NCBI GenBank assembly: GCA_035578155.1
Contig: JAPWDM010000003.1
Span: forward strand, 66,890,142 to 66,954,141
Direction: 5' to 3'
DNA from: Brachynemurus nebulosus
Taxonomy: Eukaryota > Arthropoda > Insecta > Neuroptera > Myrmeleontidae
DNA: 64,000 bases
The position numbers were made by a program, and so were the translations under genes. This document shows positions 1 through 11,828 of the stretch, one piece after another (position 1 is the first letter of the stretch; each line of letters starts with the position of its first letter). Under the pieces are notes generated by a model. The model ran no database searches and had not been told where the DNA came from. It saw nothing but the letters and a program-made list of their open reading frames with translations.

Positions 1-284
1 CAAACTGACTCTTTCAAAATTTGAATGGTCTCATGGGACAGACAATCCTTAAATATTTTTGTAAATAAATTTCCTATGAGTGATTTATTGATTTTTGAGC
101 GATTTTCCTTGCTTGAATTTTTTGCTATATTATTTTTAAAATTCCAAAAATTAAAAACAAAAAAAAATTATTCCTTAGCAAGATTTTTTGTTTTTGAAAG
201 AATTACATAAATTACTCTCTATTAATGAATTCGATTAAAAATTTACTCGATTAATCGATATTATTTTAAGCTCGATATTTTCGA
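1..284 (+). mobile_element. Truncated copy of the hAT-like element seen at 31.6 kb
   Basis: From about 185 to 284 the sequence follows the right part of the element at 31582-32822. Both have a T-rich GAAAGA stretch, a TGAAYTCGAYTAAAAATTTA segment, the palindromic GATTAATCGA core, then CTCGATATTTTCGACTAA. The match stops at the trinucleotide tract at 291, so the terminal inverted repeat is not seen here. Bases 1-184 hold nothing I recognise, and the 61-codon frame there is AT-rich noise. Confidence 0.5.
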
Positions 285-290
285 CTAACG

Positions 291-295
291 ACTAC

Positions 296-327
<32 letters not shown>
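291..327. repeat. (ACT)n/(CTA)n trinucleotide microsatellite
   Basis: A near-perfect run of ACT triplets with one interruption (AATACT). It lies directly at the broken edge of the hAT-like copy. Confidence 0.85.
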
Positions 328-1099
328 TCTACAGTACCTTGTCTTTTGTCATGGTATAACCACAAATTTCACTACAAAAAATGCTTATTTACAATTATTT
401 GATTATTTAACTCAAGTTTTTTTTACATCCACATTTATTTTTACACATTTATACCAAAGTGATATTTTATTATTTATTTAAATAATATTTAATGTATTTT
501 CAATCAATCGATATTGTAGTATGTGTATAATTATTAATTATAAATAACTAAATAAGTATTTATGATTTTGTACGCGAATAATATTATTTTATAAAGTGAC
601 TATACACATATCTACTAAATAGTCAATAACATAAATTACATATTGAACATTTTCTCTCAATATAACTTCGCTCATATAACTCTACGCGTACATAATAAGT
701 AAGAGTCATAATTTTATCAAAAGCAAGGATTTAATTACAACGTGATTTAACGTTATGATAAATATGTATTTTTATATTTATTAATCAAACAAATAATAAT
801 AATAATAAATTAATTATTACATAATTTATTAACTTTCTTAACCCTAACACAACCGATTTCTACTAATTCTGATATGAAATTTAGACGAAAAAAGATAGAT
901 AGTGGAATTGAAACCAAAATCTGTACATATATCAGCCAGAAAATTTTTAACCCAAACGTTTTGTTACAACTAAAACCGTCCGACAACAGAAATCCTACCA
1001 TAGGAAGAGACCCGGTACATACGCCCCCCTGTACATACTAACAGTTTTAGATTCTATGTATCTCGCCTTGTAAATTACCAATTTACTGTTAAGTTCAAT
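328..1099. other. AT-rich stretch with no gene recognised
   Basis: Low-complexity A/T sequence. The short minus-strand frames around 810-1001 and 995-1267 have no recognisable domains and F/I/K/N/Y-biased composition, as expected by chance here. Confidence 0.6.
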
Positions 1100-1110
1100 C
1101 CCCCCCCCCC
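1100..1110. repeat. Poly-C tract of 11 bases
   Basis: A homopolymer of C in a T-rich context, on the upstream side of the CpG-rich segment at 1.4 kb. Confidence 0.9.
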
Positions 1111-1389
1111 TATTTTTCTTGTAAATACATTCCAAGTGTATACAAAGAAAACTTTGTACATCTTTTCCTATAAATATGTAAACAAGATTAGATTGAAAAT
1201 TGCAATACACTGCAATACGCTTCGATTTTTTCTTTTTCTTTTTTTGAAAATAATTTGAATAAACCAATTCTACGAATCATTCTATTTATTCAAAAAATAT
1301 GTAATTTTTTTCTCTTGTCGCTAAAACATTTTCATATAATTACATTCTGTCTGTTGACTATTCAGTAGTTAGTTACAATAATAACATTC

Positions 1390-1735
1390 GAATACGTCGT
1401 CGTCCAAGCTCTCAGTCACAGCCAGTTGTACGACCGATCAGACCGTACGTACGACCACCGATCCCGTATACGGCCGACCCCATATACGACCGGTCACAGT
1501 GGTTGGTGGGGAGGAGTGTGCGTCCAAGTATACCGTACGTTTTGTATCGATCATGGAGAGAGAGAGTTTCGCGACAGTGACGTTCAGTGTAGTACGTACA
1601 TACGTATGTATATGACCTGACCTCGACGTGCGTCGTCTCTCGCGACCCGCTTCGCCGCACCGCTCAGTTCAGTTCAGTTCGTCCCATCTCCCATCACAAG
1701 CAGCATCGGGTTGCCTACTAGCTTGACTATTACCA
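1390..1735 (+). promoter_or_regulatory. CpG-rich segment, candidate promoter or non-coding first exon
   Basis: This is the longest locally GC- and CpG-rich stretch in the window, with many CG dinucleotides (CGTACG, TCGCGAC, CGCCGC). It contains a GAGAGAGAGAG run at about 1555-1565, resembling arthropod GAGA-factor sites. A triple TCAGT repeat at 1663-1680 matches the arthropod initiator consensus TCAKTY. The AT-rich sequence resumes after about 1740. No coding frame is credible: the two overlapping frames of about 64 and 82 codons are antisense to each other and featureless. If transcribed to the right, TSSs would fall near 1663-1675 and most of this window would be first-intron or downstream sequence. 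A GC-rich TE remnant is the alternative. Confidence 0.4.
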
Positions 1736-2214
1736 ACCACCTAATGTTGTCTGTACGATATCAAAGTATTTTATTGTTATACCAGTTTCGAATATAATAT
1801 TATATGAAAAACGGGATGAGAAATATAAAGGAGAAAAAACACAAAGCTAGATCCTTCGAGGATTTTCTTACTGTTTCGTATATTTATTTACGATACACAT
1901 AACTGTAGTAGAGTCGGTGGTACCTGCTTGTTTTGGGGCTTGGATATTTGTTTTTTCAGTGTTTCTATTCTGTTTAGATTATATAGAAAGTATTGATGTT
2001 TGCTCGTGAGTTCATTATTGTTTGTTGTTTCCTCTTTAATTACTGGTGTGTATATTGCACAAATTTTTTTACTTTCTGTTTGGTAAACGACTCGTTTGCT
2101 TGGTTCAATTGATATGACTCAAACAAATGAATACAAATCCGAATTCTAATCAATCATAAACCAGTATGAATTATTATTAGAAGCGAAAATAAAAATGGTG
2201 CTTACAGACTCGTG
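1736..2214. other. No gene or repeat recognised
   Basis: AT-rich sequence without open frames of note. It would be the start of an intron if the preceding CpG-rich segment is a first exon. Confidence 0.4.
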
Positions 2215-2965
2215 TATGGTTATCGACTACTAATCGATTGAAGTTATTTTTTTGGACAAAATTAATCATTAGTTGAAAACAATTGATTAATCGACTAAAT
2301 TTTTAGACTCGATTTTATGTCGAGTTTAGAAACAGTTAGTCGATCAATCGACTAGAGTTGTTTTTATAATAAAATTAATCATTCGTGAAAAGTATCAAGT
2401 ATATTATAGTCAACTAATTTACTAAATCTTTAGTCGAATTCATGAATATAGTAATTCTTTGTAACTCAAATACATATACGATAATGAAAGATATGATATA
2501 ATTAGCACATTGTATTAATGACATAAAAAGGAAAAATCATACAAAATGAATAATTTCTTTTTTTTTTTTAATTTTTCGAATTTATAATATAGAATAGAAA
2601 AAATTGTCGTTTTTAGTCATTTGAAAGAAAGTTATTTAGTCAAGAGTAAAACAGTCGACTAAATCGAATAATCGATCAATAATAATCTGACGTGACTAAT
2701 TTAGTGCTAAGCAACAGTCGATTAAGAAACGATTAAATTTAAACAAAGTCAGTCGATTAATCGACTGTTTAGTCGACTAAATTATTAAAATGATTGATTT
2801 TTTCAAATGACTAAAAAACCAGTTATACAAGCTAGAAGCTAATAGTCAATTAAAATTTAGTCGATTAACCGACTATTATATTATGCTTTATATTTTTGAC
2901 TAATGACTAATTTTGATTAAATAATAATTTTAGTGAATTAGTCGACTTGACATGAGTCAGTTCTA
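2215..2965. mobile_element. Diverged TAGTCGATTAATCGACTA-rich hAT-like repeat
   Basis: The palindromic motif AGTCGATTAATCGACT and variants recur many times (about 2225, 2280, 2340, 2650, 2750, 2860, 2940), as in the element at 31582-32822. The copy is too diverged for its ends or target duplication to be identified. It may be a separate subfamily of the same group. Confidence 0.55.
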
Positions 2966-3050
2966 TCAATAATCTCAGTAATTTTTATCTATATTGCAGC
3001 AATTAATTCGATAAAAAAATAAAATACACATTAGACATTACTTATATTAC

Positions 3051-3600
3051 CTAGTACCCGTACCCGCGACGTCGTTCGCGCAAAGCATGGTTATAAACTC
3101 AATGAGAAGTATATAAGTGTAATAATTATACAGAACTTGCAAAGAATAATAATTTTTGTGTAATGCAGGCACATGCTCAAAATGGTTCTTCTATTTTCCC
3201 GTGGGAATGAGGAATTTTCCCGGAGTAAAAAGTATCTTAAATGTTGACCCAAGTAATAGGTTATCACCACACCAAATTTCATCAAAATCGGTCCAATAGT
3301 TTTTGCCTAATGTGTGCACATGTTCAAAATGGTTTTTCCATTTTCCCGTGGGAATAAGAAATTTTCCCGGAGTAAAAAGTATTTTAGATGTTGACCCAGG
3401 TAATAAGTTATCATCACACCAAATTTCATTAAAATCCGTCCAGTAGTTTTTGCGTGATGCGTGAACAGGCGGACAGACAAAAATTCTAAAAAGCGCTGTT
3501 TTGGTATCTACATCGATAACAATTTACAGTACCAGTACAATTTTCAAAGAATATTCCATGTACAGAAATGGTCTCGTTACAATTTTATTATATGTATAGA
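3051..3600 (-). mobile_element. Non-autonomous Helitron (copy A)
   Basis: Read on the minus strand it starts with TCTATACATATAATAAAA at 3600 and ends near 3051 just past the GCGAACGACGTCGCGGGTA motif that precedes the CTAGT terminus in its relatives. The terminus here reads CTAGG rather than CTAGT, so the 3' end has decayed slightly. It contains two tandem units of about 147 bp, each with GGACSGATTTT, TTATTACCTGGGTCAACAT-like and TTCCCACGGGAAAAT motifs. The 64-codon frame inside is repeat sequence, not a gene. Confidence 0.85.
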
Positions 3601-5471
3601 TAATGTGTTCACGTCAATATTATAATATGTAATAAACTAAGTCAGAGTCAGTCATTGATTGCAAAATTCCTCCAGTTGTATTTTTTACTTTTTATTTTAA
3701 ACATTTAATTTATAAACAATTTGAAAAACAATAATAATAAAATAATTATCAAGTGATATATAAAACCACCGATTAATTACCAACATTAATACTTCTTAAT
3801 GTTCATATCCACCTCGATAAGTAAATATTATAAGCTATAACATATTGTATATATATATGTACATTAGCTGCTGCTGCTGCTAAATAACACATTCTTTGTC
3901 TGGATCATTGATTTTAGAGGTTTGTATATCAAGGCTGTACGAGCCACTTGTTTCCTTTCTATTGTAATTCTACCTCGACAAGCGCAGCACATATACCTAC
4001 GTATTTAAAAACACGACATAATGTGTCATGTTATGCATAAAGCATTTAGTTGATTACATGACGTATTAAATAGCACATTATAACATTCAGATGTCCTAAA
4101 TTGCAATAAGCGAATAATACAAAAAAAAACATGCAAATTTAATTAATTAAACATTGATAAAAAATTGATATTAATTACAACTTGATGTTGGTTCTGTCTA
4201 AATTCAATGATACGATTTGGTCAAGTCGTTAAACTAATTTAAGTAAAAAATATTACAATCATAAATGGCAATGCACACTAACAACTTTTAGTCGTACAAC
4301 TGTTTAGCCGTTTTCACAACATGCATAGGAATAAATTGAGATGCGCGACAACGCTTCAATTAAAAAGTCAGCAAGCACGATTAAAAAATCGACGAGCACC
4401 GACGACAACAGTCTAGCCCTAGTTCAACCAATAAATCTAGTTGGTTAGTAGTCGTTGATTTCAGTCGACTTCAACTAAACAATCATTCAACCATAGTTGG
4501 TACGTGTGCGGATACCTTTAACCGTGTAATTTCGGAACCATTCTATTGATTTTGGTTTCAAGTTATGCGGATTGATCTCTAGATGGTCTTCCGCTGTGAA
4601 TTTCATCGAAATCGACGTTTGTTTTTAAAAATGAACAGTGTCTTTTTTCTTATATTATTGATTGTAAGTGAATTAATAATTATTAAAAATGAAATAATTT
4701 TTGTTGTTTTGACAAAAATTGTTGCATTTTCTTTCTTTTTTTTTGAAATTATTTGACAGTTTAAAATGTCAAATAATATTTCCCTACTGACTGATTTAAC
4801 ACTGAGCTACATTTGTTTATGTATCTTATAGCAATAGTTGGCGTATTAATTGTCAAAACAGTGTATCAATTGAGCGCTTCCTTATAATTACTCATCTCAT
4901 AACCCCCAATATGTTAAAACATTAGAAATTGGAATTTAGTATTTTCGATAATTATAATACCGATTAGAAAAAGTTACAAAGTAGTTTAAATTTTTTTTAA
5001 ACATGGTGTTAATAATATTAATAGAAAACAGAAAATTTATGATAAGGAGCATTTTAAGCCTAAAATTATTTTAAAAATTGCATAAATATTTAAATTCATT
5101 TCTTTAATTATTTTTTTAAAATAATTATTACTGAAATTAATTACTTACATAAAAATAATTACTATTGGTTCTAATCACTTGATAAATGAAAATATCAATA
5201 ATAATGATTCATGGACTAAAACAAATCAAGTGTCAAATTATTTATTAGAAATATATCAATTATAGGTAGCATAGAGTTGCAGCAATTTATAGTAGGTAAA
5301 ACTTTCGCTGATAATGAATAAAAATAAGTAATATTTTATAGTTTGTTACCTTTTATCAGTGAAAGCATAAAAAAAACTTCGATTATTGTAATAATAAAAT
5401 TAATTATTTTCATATAATTTCTCTTATATATTTTTATTCTGTAAGTACATACATATATATCCTCATAGATA
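3601..5471. other. Long AT-rich tract without a gene
   Basis: No frame of interest. A short CTG-type triplet run lies at 3868-3881. Around 4350-4500 there are scattered AGTCGACT-type fragments resembling the hAT-like repeat, too short to call. Confidence 0.5.
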
Positions 5472-5479
5472 TCAATATT

Positions 5480-6018
5480 AGAGCTTGGATACCGGTATTC
5501 CGGTAATACCGAAAAACCGGAATACCGGAAATTTTTAAACGTTTTGTAAAACCGGGATTAAAATTTCAAATACCGGTATTTCGGTTTCGGTATTAATAAA
5601 ATCAAATACTTTATATATTACATATTTTGAATATTTTTTTACGTTAGATTTACGACATAAATTTTATTACAATGTCTTTAGTTTTGCTTAATGTTTTCCA
5701 TATGTGCAGATGACCAGATATCTTATACTTATTCATATTTTTTCATAATTTTGAAATATTTTTAAGTATTTTTCTATAAGAAAAAATACTAAATTCTGTA
5801 GTTTGTTATTACTACTGTTAAAATCCAAAGATCATGTAGTTTGTTATTATTACTGTTACTAATTAATTTTATAAATGATTTTTAATGTTTTTTCCTTTTT
5901 TTTATACTATCTTCATTCAATACCGAAAAAATACCGAAATACCGGAATTCCGGTATTTTCAATGCTAATACCGAATAAATGCCGATATTATAAAAAGACA
6001 CCGGTATTCCAAGCCCTA
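5480..6018. mobile_element. hAT-type MITE with terminal ACCGGTATTCCGGT motifs
   Basis: Left end AGAGCTTGGATACCGGTATT; the right end is its near reverse complement (AATACCGG then AAGCCCTA). An identical 8-bp target duplication TCAATATT flanks it at 5472-5479 and 6019-6026. An 8-bp duplication and this TIR type are characteristic of the hAT superfamily. The interior is AT-rich and non-coding, with extra ACCGGAAT-type motifs near each end that could be subterminal binding sites. Confidence 0.9.
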
Positions 6019-6311
6019 TCAATATTCAGTGTCACTTAATTTTTGCCCAGATTGTAGCACCTACATGACCACCTTATATAATTTACAGTAACATATTTCT
6101 AGGTAACTATCCCTAGGAAACCAACATAATATGTACACATGTGCTTTGCGGTTATTACCCACATAAATTTACAGTGGCTGAACGGAAGAATTAATCAGCC
6201 CATATTAAGGTGGCAACCATTACAGGTCATACGTAAACTAATTAAATAATATGTGCCAGTGATTCGCCCGAAAAATGACACGAGGTACACTCCCCTTAAT
6301 TATATTTTTAA

Positions 6312-6380
6312 ACTAGCTGGCCCGATAGACGTTGTTCCGCCCTTTCCGGTAGGTAACACTTCTGGATTTTGTTCGATCAC
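6312..6380 (-). mobile_element. Helitron 3'-end fragment
   Basis: On the minus strand the sequence runs GGCGGAACAACGTCTATCGG and then CCAGCTAGT, ending at 6312 with the following host base T. This resembles arthropod Helitron 3' ends, which finish CTRRT. No matching 5' TC end was found, so the right boundary is arbitrary. The 60-codon frame across it is not a gene. Confidence 0.5.
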
Positions 6381-6681
6381 TAACAGACGCACCAACTATT
6401 ATACATATACACATACTATACATCAATATACATAGTCATTGTTGTAATAAATTTACATAAAACCAAAAACTAGAGTAAACCAAATTGCCGCTCGATCGTC
6501 CTGGCCTGGCCAAACCAATGAATAATCGATCTGTGATGAGATGACGATGATGATACTAATTTGTTGGGTCAGAAAACGTGACCGTTTCACGTTGTACGGT
6601 GCATGGATGAGAGGCACTTGCATTGTCATATCTCTAGCAAAACAACTAGGTATATAAAACATATCATACAATAATAATATA
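6381..6681. other. No gene recognised
   Basis: Mixed-composition sequence between the Helitron fragment and the hAT-like element, with no open frame or repeat I can name. Confidence 0.4.
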
Positions 6682-7573
6682 CAGGACCGTCCTTAACGAG
6701 TGCGAGAAAAGGTTTACGGGGCCTTCCCGTATTGGGAAGTACGGTACCTAATATAATACCCCCCCCTCCTCCCACAAAGAGAGAGCAGATTAAATACAAT
6801 CTTGAAATAAAGGGAAAAAATATAATGAAAAAATAACTCTGTTTTCCCAAAAAAATTACTTTAACGATGTAAAATCAAGTAATAATCTTAAACACAATGT
6901 AGATTTATATAACTAATTACATGGTATCGAGGTGAACTATAACATTTTTTATCTACGACTACGATGAAATTGCTTGTTTATTGTAAAAAATACTATCTAA
7001 TTGTAAGTAAGCTACGTTTTACGTACAGCCACATATCCAGCTGTACAAAAAATGGCCTTTTACACGCATGTACATGAAAATTACCAACGCCTACTAATAT
7101 ATGTATAATTATATTATACAGTGATATACATATTATATCTACATATTAGAATCTGTACAAAAATTTTACCTAGCAACTGAATGTTTACGTTTGTTTTTAA
7201 TAAATTTCAAATACTACATAAGTTTAATGTATTGGTATTTGTAGATTTATACCAAATTTTTATCGTTTATTGTGAATTTCATGTTAGTCGTAGATAAAGT
7301 ATAGTACGTAACTCGGTTGTCAGGCATATTACGCACTCGCCGCTGCGCGGCTCTTGCGTAACTTTTTCGCTCGTGTGTAATATGCAACTTACAAGCTCAA
7401 TCACGTAATATACCATTGTTGGCCATCATACAGAGAGCTCATCATCCATTTTCATCCATCATTCATTTTTGAAAAACACGTTCTGAAAAAAAAAAAAAAC
7501 GAAAGCGCGACGCCTTCCTTGACGCGGGGCCTGATGCAGCCGCATCGGTTGCACTGCCCTAAAGACGGCCCTG
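6682..7573. mobile_element. hAT-like element with CAGGGCCGTCTTTA ends
   Basis: The left end is CAGGACCGTCCTTAACGAG. The right end, reverse-complemented, begins CAGGGCCGTCTTTAGGGC. CAGGGCCGT is a common hAT terminal sequence. Both ends abut AATATA, suggesting a shifted or eroded 8-bp duplication rather than a clean one. About 40-60 bp inside each end a GGGGCC-type GC block is also roughly inverted. The interior (about 6850-7490) is non-coding. Confidence 0.65.
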
Positions 7574-8797
7574 AATATACACAATATTATGCATATTGAG
7601 TACTTGGGCTATATGTATAACTACATACATAATATTGGTGATTGGATCGACACATACATATGTACATAATTTTATTTCATTGATTTCATATGTGTGTTTG
7701 TTTGTGTCATCGTCATAAACAAACAATAAGATCAATAAATTCATAATCTATATTTAGTTTGCATTCAAAATATGAAAATGTCATATTATGTATATTAATA
7801 TTCAAATTTTATTTACACAAAAATAGCAATTTTCTATTTTACAATAATATCAAATTTTGTATACCTATAAATAAATAGTTGTTACGACGCCAACGTCCAT
7901 TCCATCCGTCATCATGAAATGACGCAGCACACGCTAGCAACGTGGCAACTCCAATTGAATACAGGAAAAGTGTGTGTTGTACAAGGTTCCCCTGTAACTA
8001 CAGCATTTCACAGATATCGCGGATAAAATATGCAATATTTAAGTATATTTTTTTACGGTTAATTTTCTTAATATACATCCATTTTAAAGAAAAATATTTC
8101 CTTTAAAAGTGTTGAATATAGGCCAGTGAACAAACACTTATTAGACTCTACAAAATATGAGATAGCCAGAAACACAAATTTTCACTTATTTTCAGGATTT
8201 TCCTTAACAATCTAAATCTGATTTTTTAACGGATGTCGCGAATACTTTATCACACTTTTTTTTACCTGACTGGCGAAAATTTGGTATTTCATGTTTTCAA
8301 AAATTGTACCGACACAATTTGGCCGAAATTAACCGTAAAGAAATTACGGAGGGAATAGAGAAATCACATTTTGACGTCCAATATTTCACAAATGGGGCTC
8401 TAAATGAGAAAAACACGATGTGATTGGTGGTAAAAAGTTTTCGTTTTCACTTTCCAATATGGAAAAACACCTCAAGAAAAACTGACATATATATACCTAC
8501 ATCATAAAATTATAAGGGTTCCGAAAATTTTTCTTCGGAACTGAATTACTTTCAAAATCCCGATTTCAAATAACAAAGAATCAAAATATCCATTAATTGC
8601 GAAATCAAAAGTTTTACTGCTTCGTTTCTACCAGCCGGTAAAACTATCAAAAAATTTAAGACATTTATCGAATTCGAAAAAGACAAAATACTAGAAAATT
8701 ATATTCCAGTTTTAAAAAAAAATATGCGTAATAAATTATCTAATTATTTGCGAAATTTTTAACAATTTTTCAATAATAATAATTATTTACTTAAAAA
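7574..8797. other. No gene recognised
   Basis: AT-rich. An inverted pair TTTACGGTTAATTT (about 8051) and AAATTAACCGTAAA (about 8325) could be ends of a small decayed element, but no target duplication is visible. Confidence 0.4.
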
Positions 8798-9499
8798 TTT
8801 ATACGTATAATAAAATTGTAACGAGACCATTTCTGTACATGGAATATTCTTTGAAAATTGTACTGGTACTGTAAATAGTTATCGATGTAGATACCAAAAC
8901 AGCGATTTTTACAATTTTTGTCTGTCTGTCTGTCTGTTCACGCATCACGCAAAAACTACTGGACGGATTTTAATGAAATTTGGTGTGATGATAACTTATT
9001 ACTGGGTCAACATCTACTTACGTCTTTTTACTCGGGGTAAATTTCTCATTCCCACGGGAAAATGGGAAAACCATTTTGAGCATGTGCACACATTAGGCAA
9101 ATACTATTGGACGGATTTTAACAAAATTCGGTGTGGTGATAACTTATTACCTAGGGCAACATTTAAGATACTTTTTACTTTGGGAAAATGCCTTATTCCC
9201 ACGGGGAAATAGAAAAACCATTTTGTGCATGTGCACGTATTACGCAAAAACTATTGGACGGATTTTTATGAAATTTGGTGTGGTGATAACCTATTACTTG
9301 GGTCAGCATTTAAGATACTTTCTACTTCGGGGAAATTCCTCATTCCCACGGGAAAATAGACAAAAATCATTTTGAGCATGTGCCTGCATTACACAAAAAT
9401 TATAATTCTTTGCAAGTTCTGTATAATTATTACACTTACATACTTCTCATTGAGTTTATAACAATGCTTTGCGCGAACGACGTCGCGGGTAGGGCTAGT
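8798..9499 (+). mobile_element. Non-autonomous Helitron (copy B), three internal repeat units
   Basis: Starts TTTATACGTATAATAAAATTG (TC decayed to TT) and ends with GCGAACGACGTCGCGGGTAG then CTAGT at 9495-9499, followed by T. A short stem (GCGAAC/GTCGC) precedes the terminus, as in Helitrons. Three tandem units begin at the GGACGGATTTT motifs at 8961, 9109 and 9256, giving a period of 147-148 bp. The 79- and 80-codon frames are translations of this array. Confidence 0.85.
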
Positions 9500-10166
9500 T
9501 AATAATATGTATTAATAAATTTTTGGTTATTCTGATTTGCGATAAATGATCAAACAATTTAATTATTAAAATTAATTGATATTAAACATTATAATTAACA
9601 TAAAATGCATATTTTATTAAAAATCGATTAACAACGATATGATTGATAAAACATGTGTTAATACTATTGTACCGCGCGAGCCAATTATTGATTATCATAT
9701 CATAAATCAATAATTAAATCAAACGTATACAATTTATAATTAATATGTATTATTATCTTATCAATCAGGCTGTGACCACCACGATCAATAAATGGATCTA
9801 TGTAGGTATGGTGACATTCAATATTATCAACTATTTTGTATCTAATTTTGCCAGTCAGTCTTACTTAAGTCGATAAAGTTGGTGTGGATTTGATTGTCTC
9901 TTCTCTCAAGGTGTACTGGTTTTCATAAAAAAAACAAACTATTATTATTATTTATTCATTAAAAAATAAAAACAAAAAGACACGACATATTAGACGTAAA
10001 TAAAATATGCGTGTTGTACGGTTTTGTTGTTAAAATATGAATAAATTAATTATATAATTTTATTATTGTTAACAGTAAAAATTTATTTTCTATTCCGGTA
10101 TTTTGCTTGTTAACACAGCCATTGATATAATAATATAGCCTGATTATAAAGTATTCAATTTGGTAA
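9500..10166. other. No gene recognised
   Basis: AT-rich DNA between two Helitron copies of one family, without frames or repeats that I can identify. Confidence 0.5.
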
Positions 10167-10685
10167 TCTATACATATAATAAAACTGTAACGAGATCATT
10201 TCTGTACATGGAATATTTTTTGAAAATTGTACGAGTTATCGATGTAGATATCAAAACAGCGATTTTTAAAATTTTTGTCTGTCTGTCTGTCTGTTCACGC
10301 ATCAAGCAAAAGCTATTGGACGGACTTTGATGAAATTTGGTGTGATGATAACTTATTACCTGGGTCAACATCTAGGATACTTTTTATTCCGGGGAAATGT
10401 CTCATTCCCACGGGAAAATATAAAAACTATTTTGAGCATGTGCACACATTACGCAAAAACTAGTGAACGAATTTTTTAGTCTAGTAATAGCTTATTACCT
10501 GCATCAACACTTAGAATGCTTTTTATTACGGGAAAATGTCTTATTCCCACGGGAAAATAGAAAAACCATTTTGAGCATGTGCATGCATTACGCTAAAATT
10601 ATTGTTCTATGCAAGTTCTGTATAATTATTACACTTATATACTTCTCATTGAGTTTAAAACAATGCGTCGCGCGAACGACGTTTG
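10167..10685 (+). mobile_element. Non-autonomous Helitron (copy C), 3' end lost
   Basis: A good 5' end TCTATACATATAATAAAACT is preceded by A. Two internal units follow, the second (from about 10460) quite diverged. It reaches GCGCGAACGACGTTTG, where the usual GTCGCGGGTACAGCTAGT is replaced by other sequence, so the 3' terminus is missing. Confidence 0.8.
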
Positions 10686-10739
10686 TGGTTGATTTTGGAT
10701 AGGGGTATTTTGATATTTCAAAATAAGTTGCATTTTTTG

Positions 10740-11112
10740 CATACGTGATACCTACAGATGCCTAACGTAACCTAGCCTAACCAAACCGAAAACTACCTAA
10801 ACGAAACATAACCTAACCTAATTGAATCAAAAAGTAATCTAAACTAAGTTAAACGAAGCCTGACCTATCCTAACCGAATCCAAAACTAACCGAAAGTAAT
10901 ATAAACGAAATGTAACCTAACCTAACGGAAAACTAACCTAGACTAACTTAACCTTAACCAACCTAAGCCAAACCTAATTAACTCAACCGAAAACTAACTT
11001 AAACTAAACTAAACGATATAAGTTAAATTAAGTTGCGGTAGGTTAGGATAGGTTTCGTTTAAGTTTCTTTTCGGTTCGGTTCGGTTCGGTTAGGTTACGT
11101 TTGGTTTAGATA
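10740..11112. repeat. Degenerate CCTAACC-rich tract that switches strand
   Basis: Dozens of CCTAACC/AACTAACC/ACCGAAAACTAA variants lie on the plus strand from 10750 to about 11020. From about 11030 to 11110 the complementary GGTTAGG/TTCGGTTCGG motifs follow, so the tract is roughly palindromic. It contains CCTAA, the insect telomere unit (TTAGG), but periodicity is irregular and mixed with CGAAA, so it is not a telomere. Confidence 0.6.
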
Positions 11113-11289
11113 AGTTTTGGTTACACCGGCCTAGTACTAATCATTAGTAGTCGCCACTACAAATACGCAAAAAATTACGTTAAAATACTGATGGTTCGAT
11201 GCTGTTGAAACATAACTTTGTAGCGTCTGTCCGTATGCTTGTAGCGATTACTAATGATTAGTACGTACTAGGCCCGTGTAAACAAGGCC
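11113..11289. mobile_element. Small MITE (CTTGTTTACACGGGC ends), copy 1
   Basis: The right end, reverse-complemented, reads GGCCTTGTTTACACGGGCC and then TAGTACGTACTAATCATTAG. The left end is a degraded match (GGTTACACCGGCCTAGTACT). Internal ATTACGTTAAAATAC is shared with the copy at 28526-28685. No duplication is legible. Confidence 0.7.
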
Positions 11290-11429
11290 GATCTCACCAT
11301 CTTTGACAATTTTAAAATTATAATTATTAAACGAGAAAACGATTAAATAGTTTTACTGCAATTCAATTTAAAATTAACATACTTTTTCTATGATTTAGAA
11401 CACAAATGTAATTAATTATATTTACTAGA

Positions 11430-11735
11430 TGTGTTCATTATTTATTTTCCCCTCTTACATAATTCGAAAATTGTGTTACACACACTACCGGCTGGTACCA
11501 TATTGGCAAATGGCGGTAGCACACTGTGGCGATATATTGTACTACTACAGACAGGGGGGAGACAAACGGTCGGTAATCTACTATACGGGGACGACGAACG
11601 AGCAATATGAATCTGACTGGTGTTATGTTGTGAATTGTTGTGAAAGTGTTTTTTTTTTTTTTTTTTCAACAATAATTAACCGGTGTGACGATTGCGGTGA
11701 TGTGTGCTGCTTTCTTTTATCTCTCTAAATACACA
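11430..11735 (+). other. GC-richer patch with an uncertain open frame
   Basis: This segment is less AT-rich than its surroundings and carries a 99-codon frame with a run of phenylalanines from a T19 tract. The protein shows no recognisable domain, and an overlapping antisense frame of 76 codons is equally open. I do not call a gene. A degraded TE or regulatory segment is equally possible. Confidence 0.25.
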
Positions 11736-11828
11736 ATTAAGTCAATGCGTAACTAAATTAGAGTAGTTAGTACAAAATGAAATCGATGACAGAATAGATA
11801 GTAGGAAACGACTTGTTTGGTTTTAACG

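Noticed and set aside
9133..9375. Repeated MKFGVVITYYLGQHLRYF-type peptides (also at 3.1, 10.3 and 55.3 kb)
   Set aside because: Translations of the 147-bp Helitron unit. Similarity between copies is DNA repeat homology, not a protein family.
8973..9375. CRISPR-like array from regular 147-bp repeats
   Set aside because: Units are continuous repeat without spacers and lie within a eukaryotic Helitron.
10740..11112. Telomere
   Set aside because: Contains CCTAA units but is irregular, interspersed with CGAAA motifs, strand-switching and internal.
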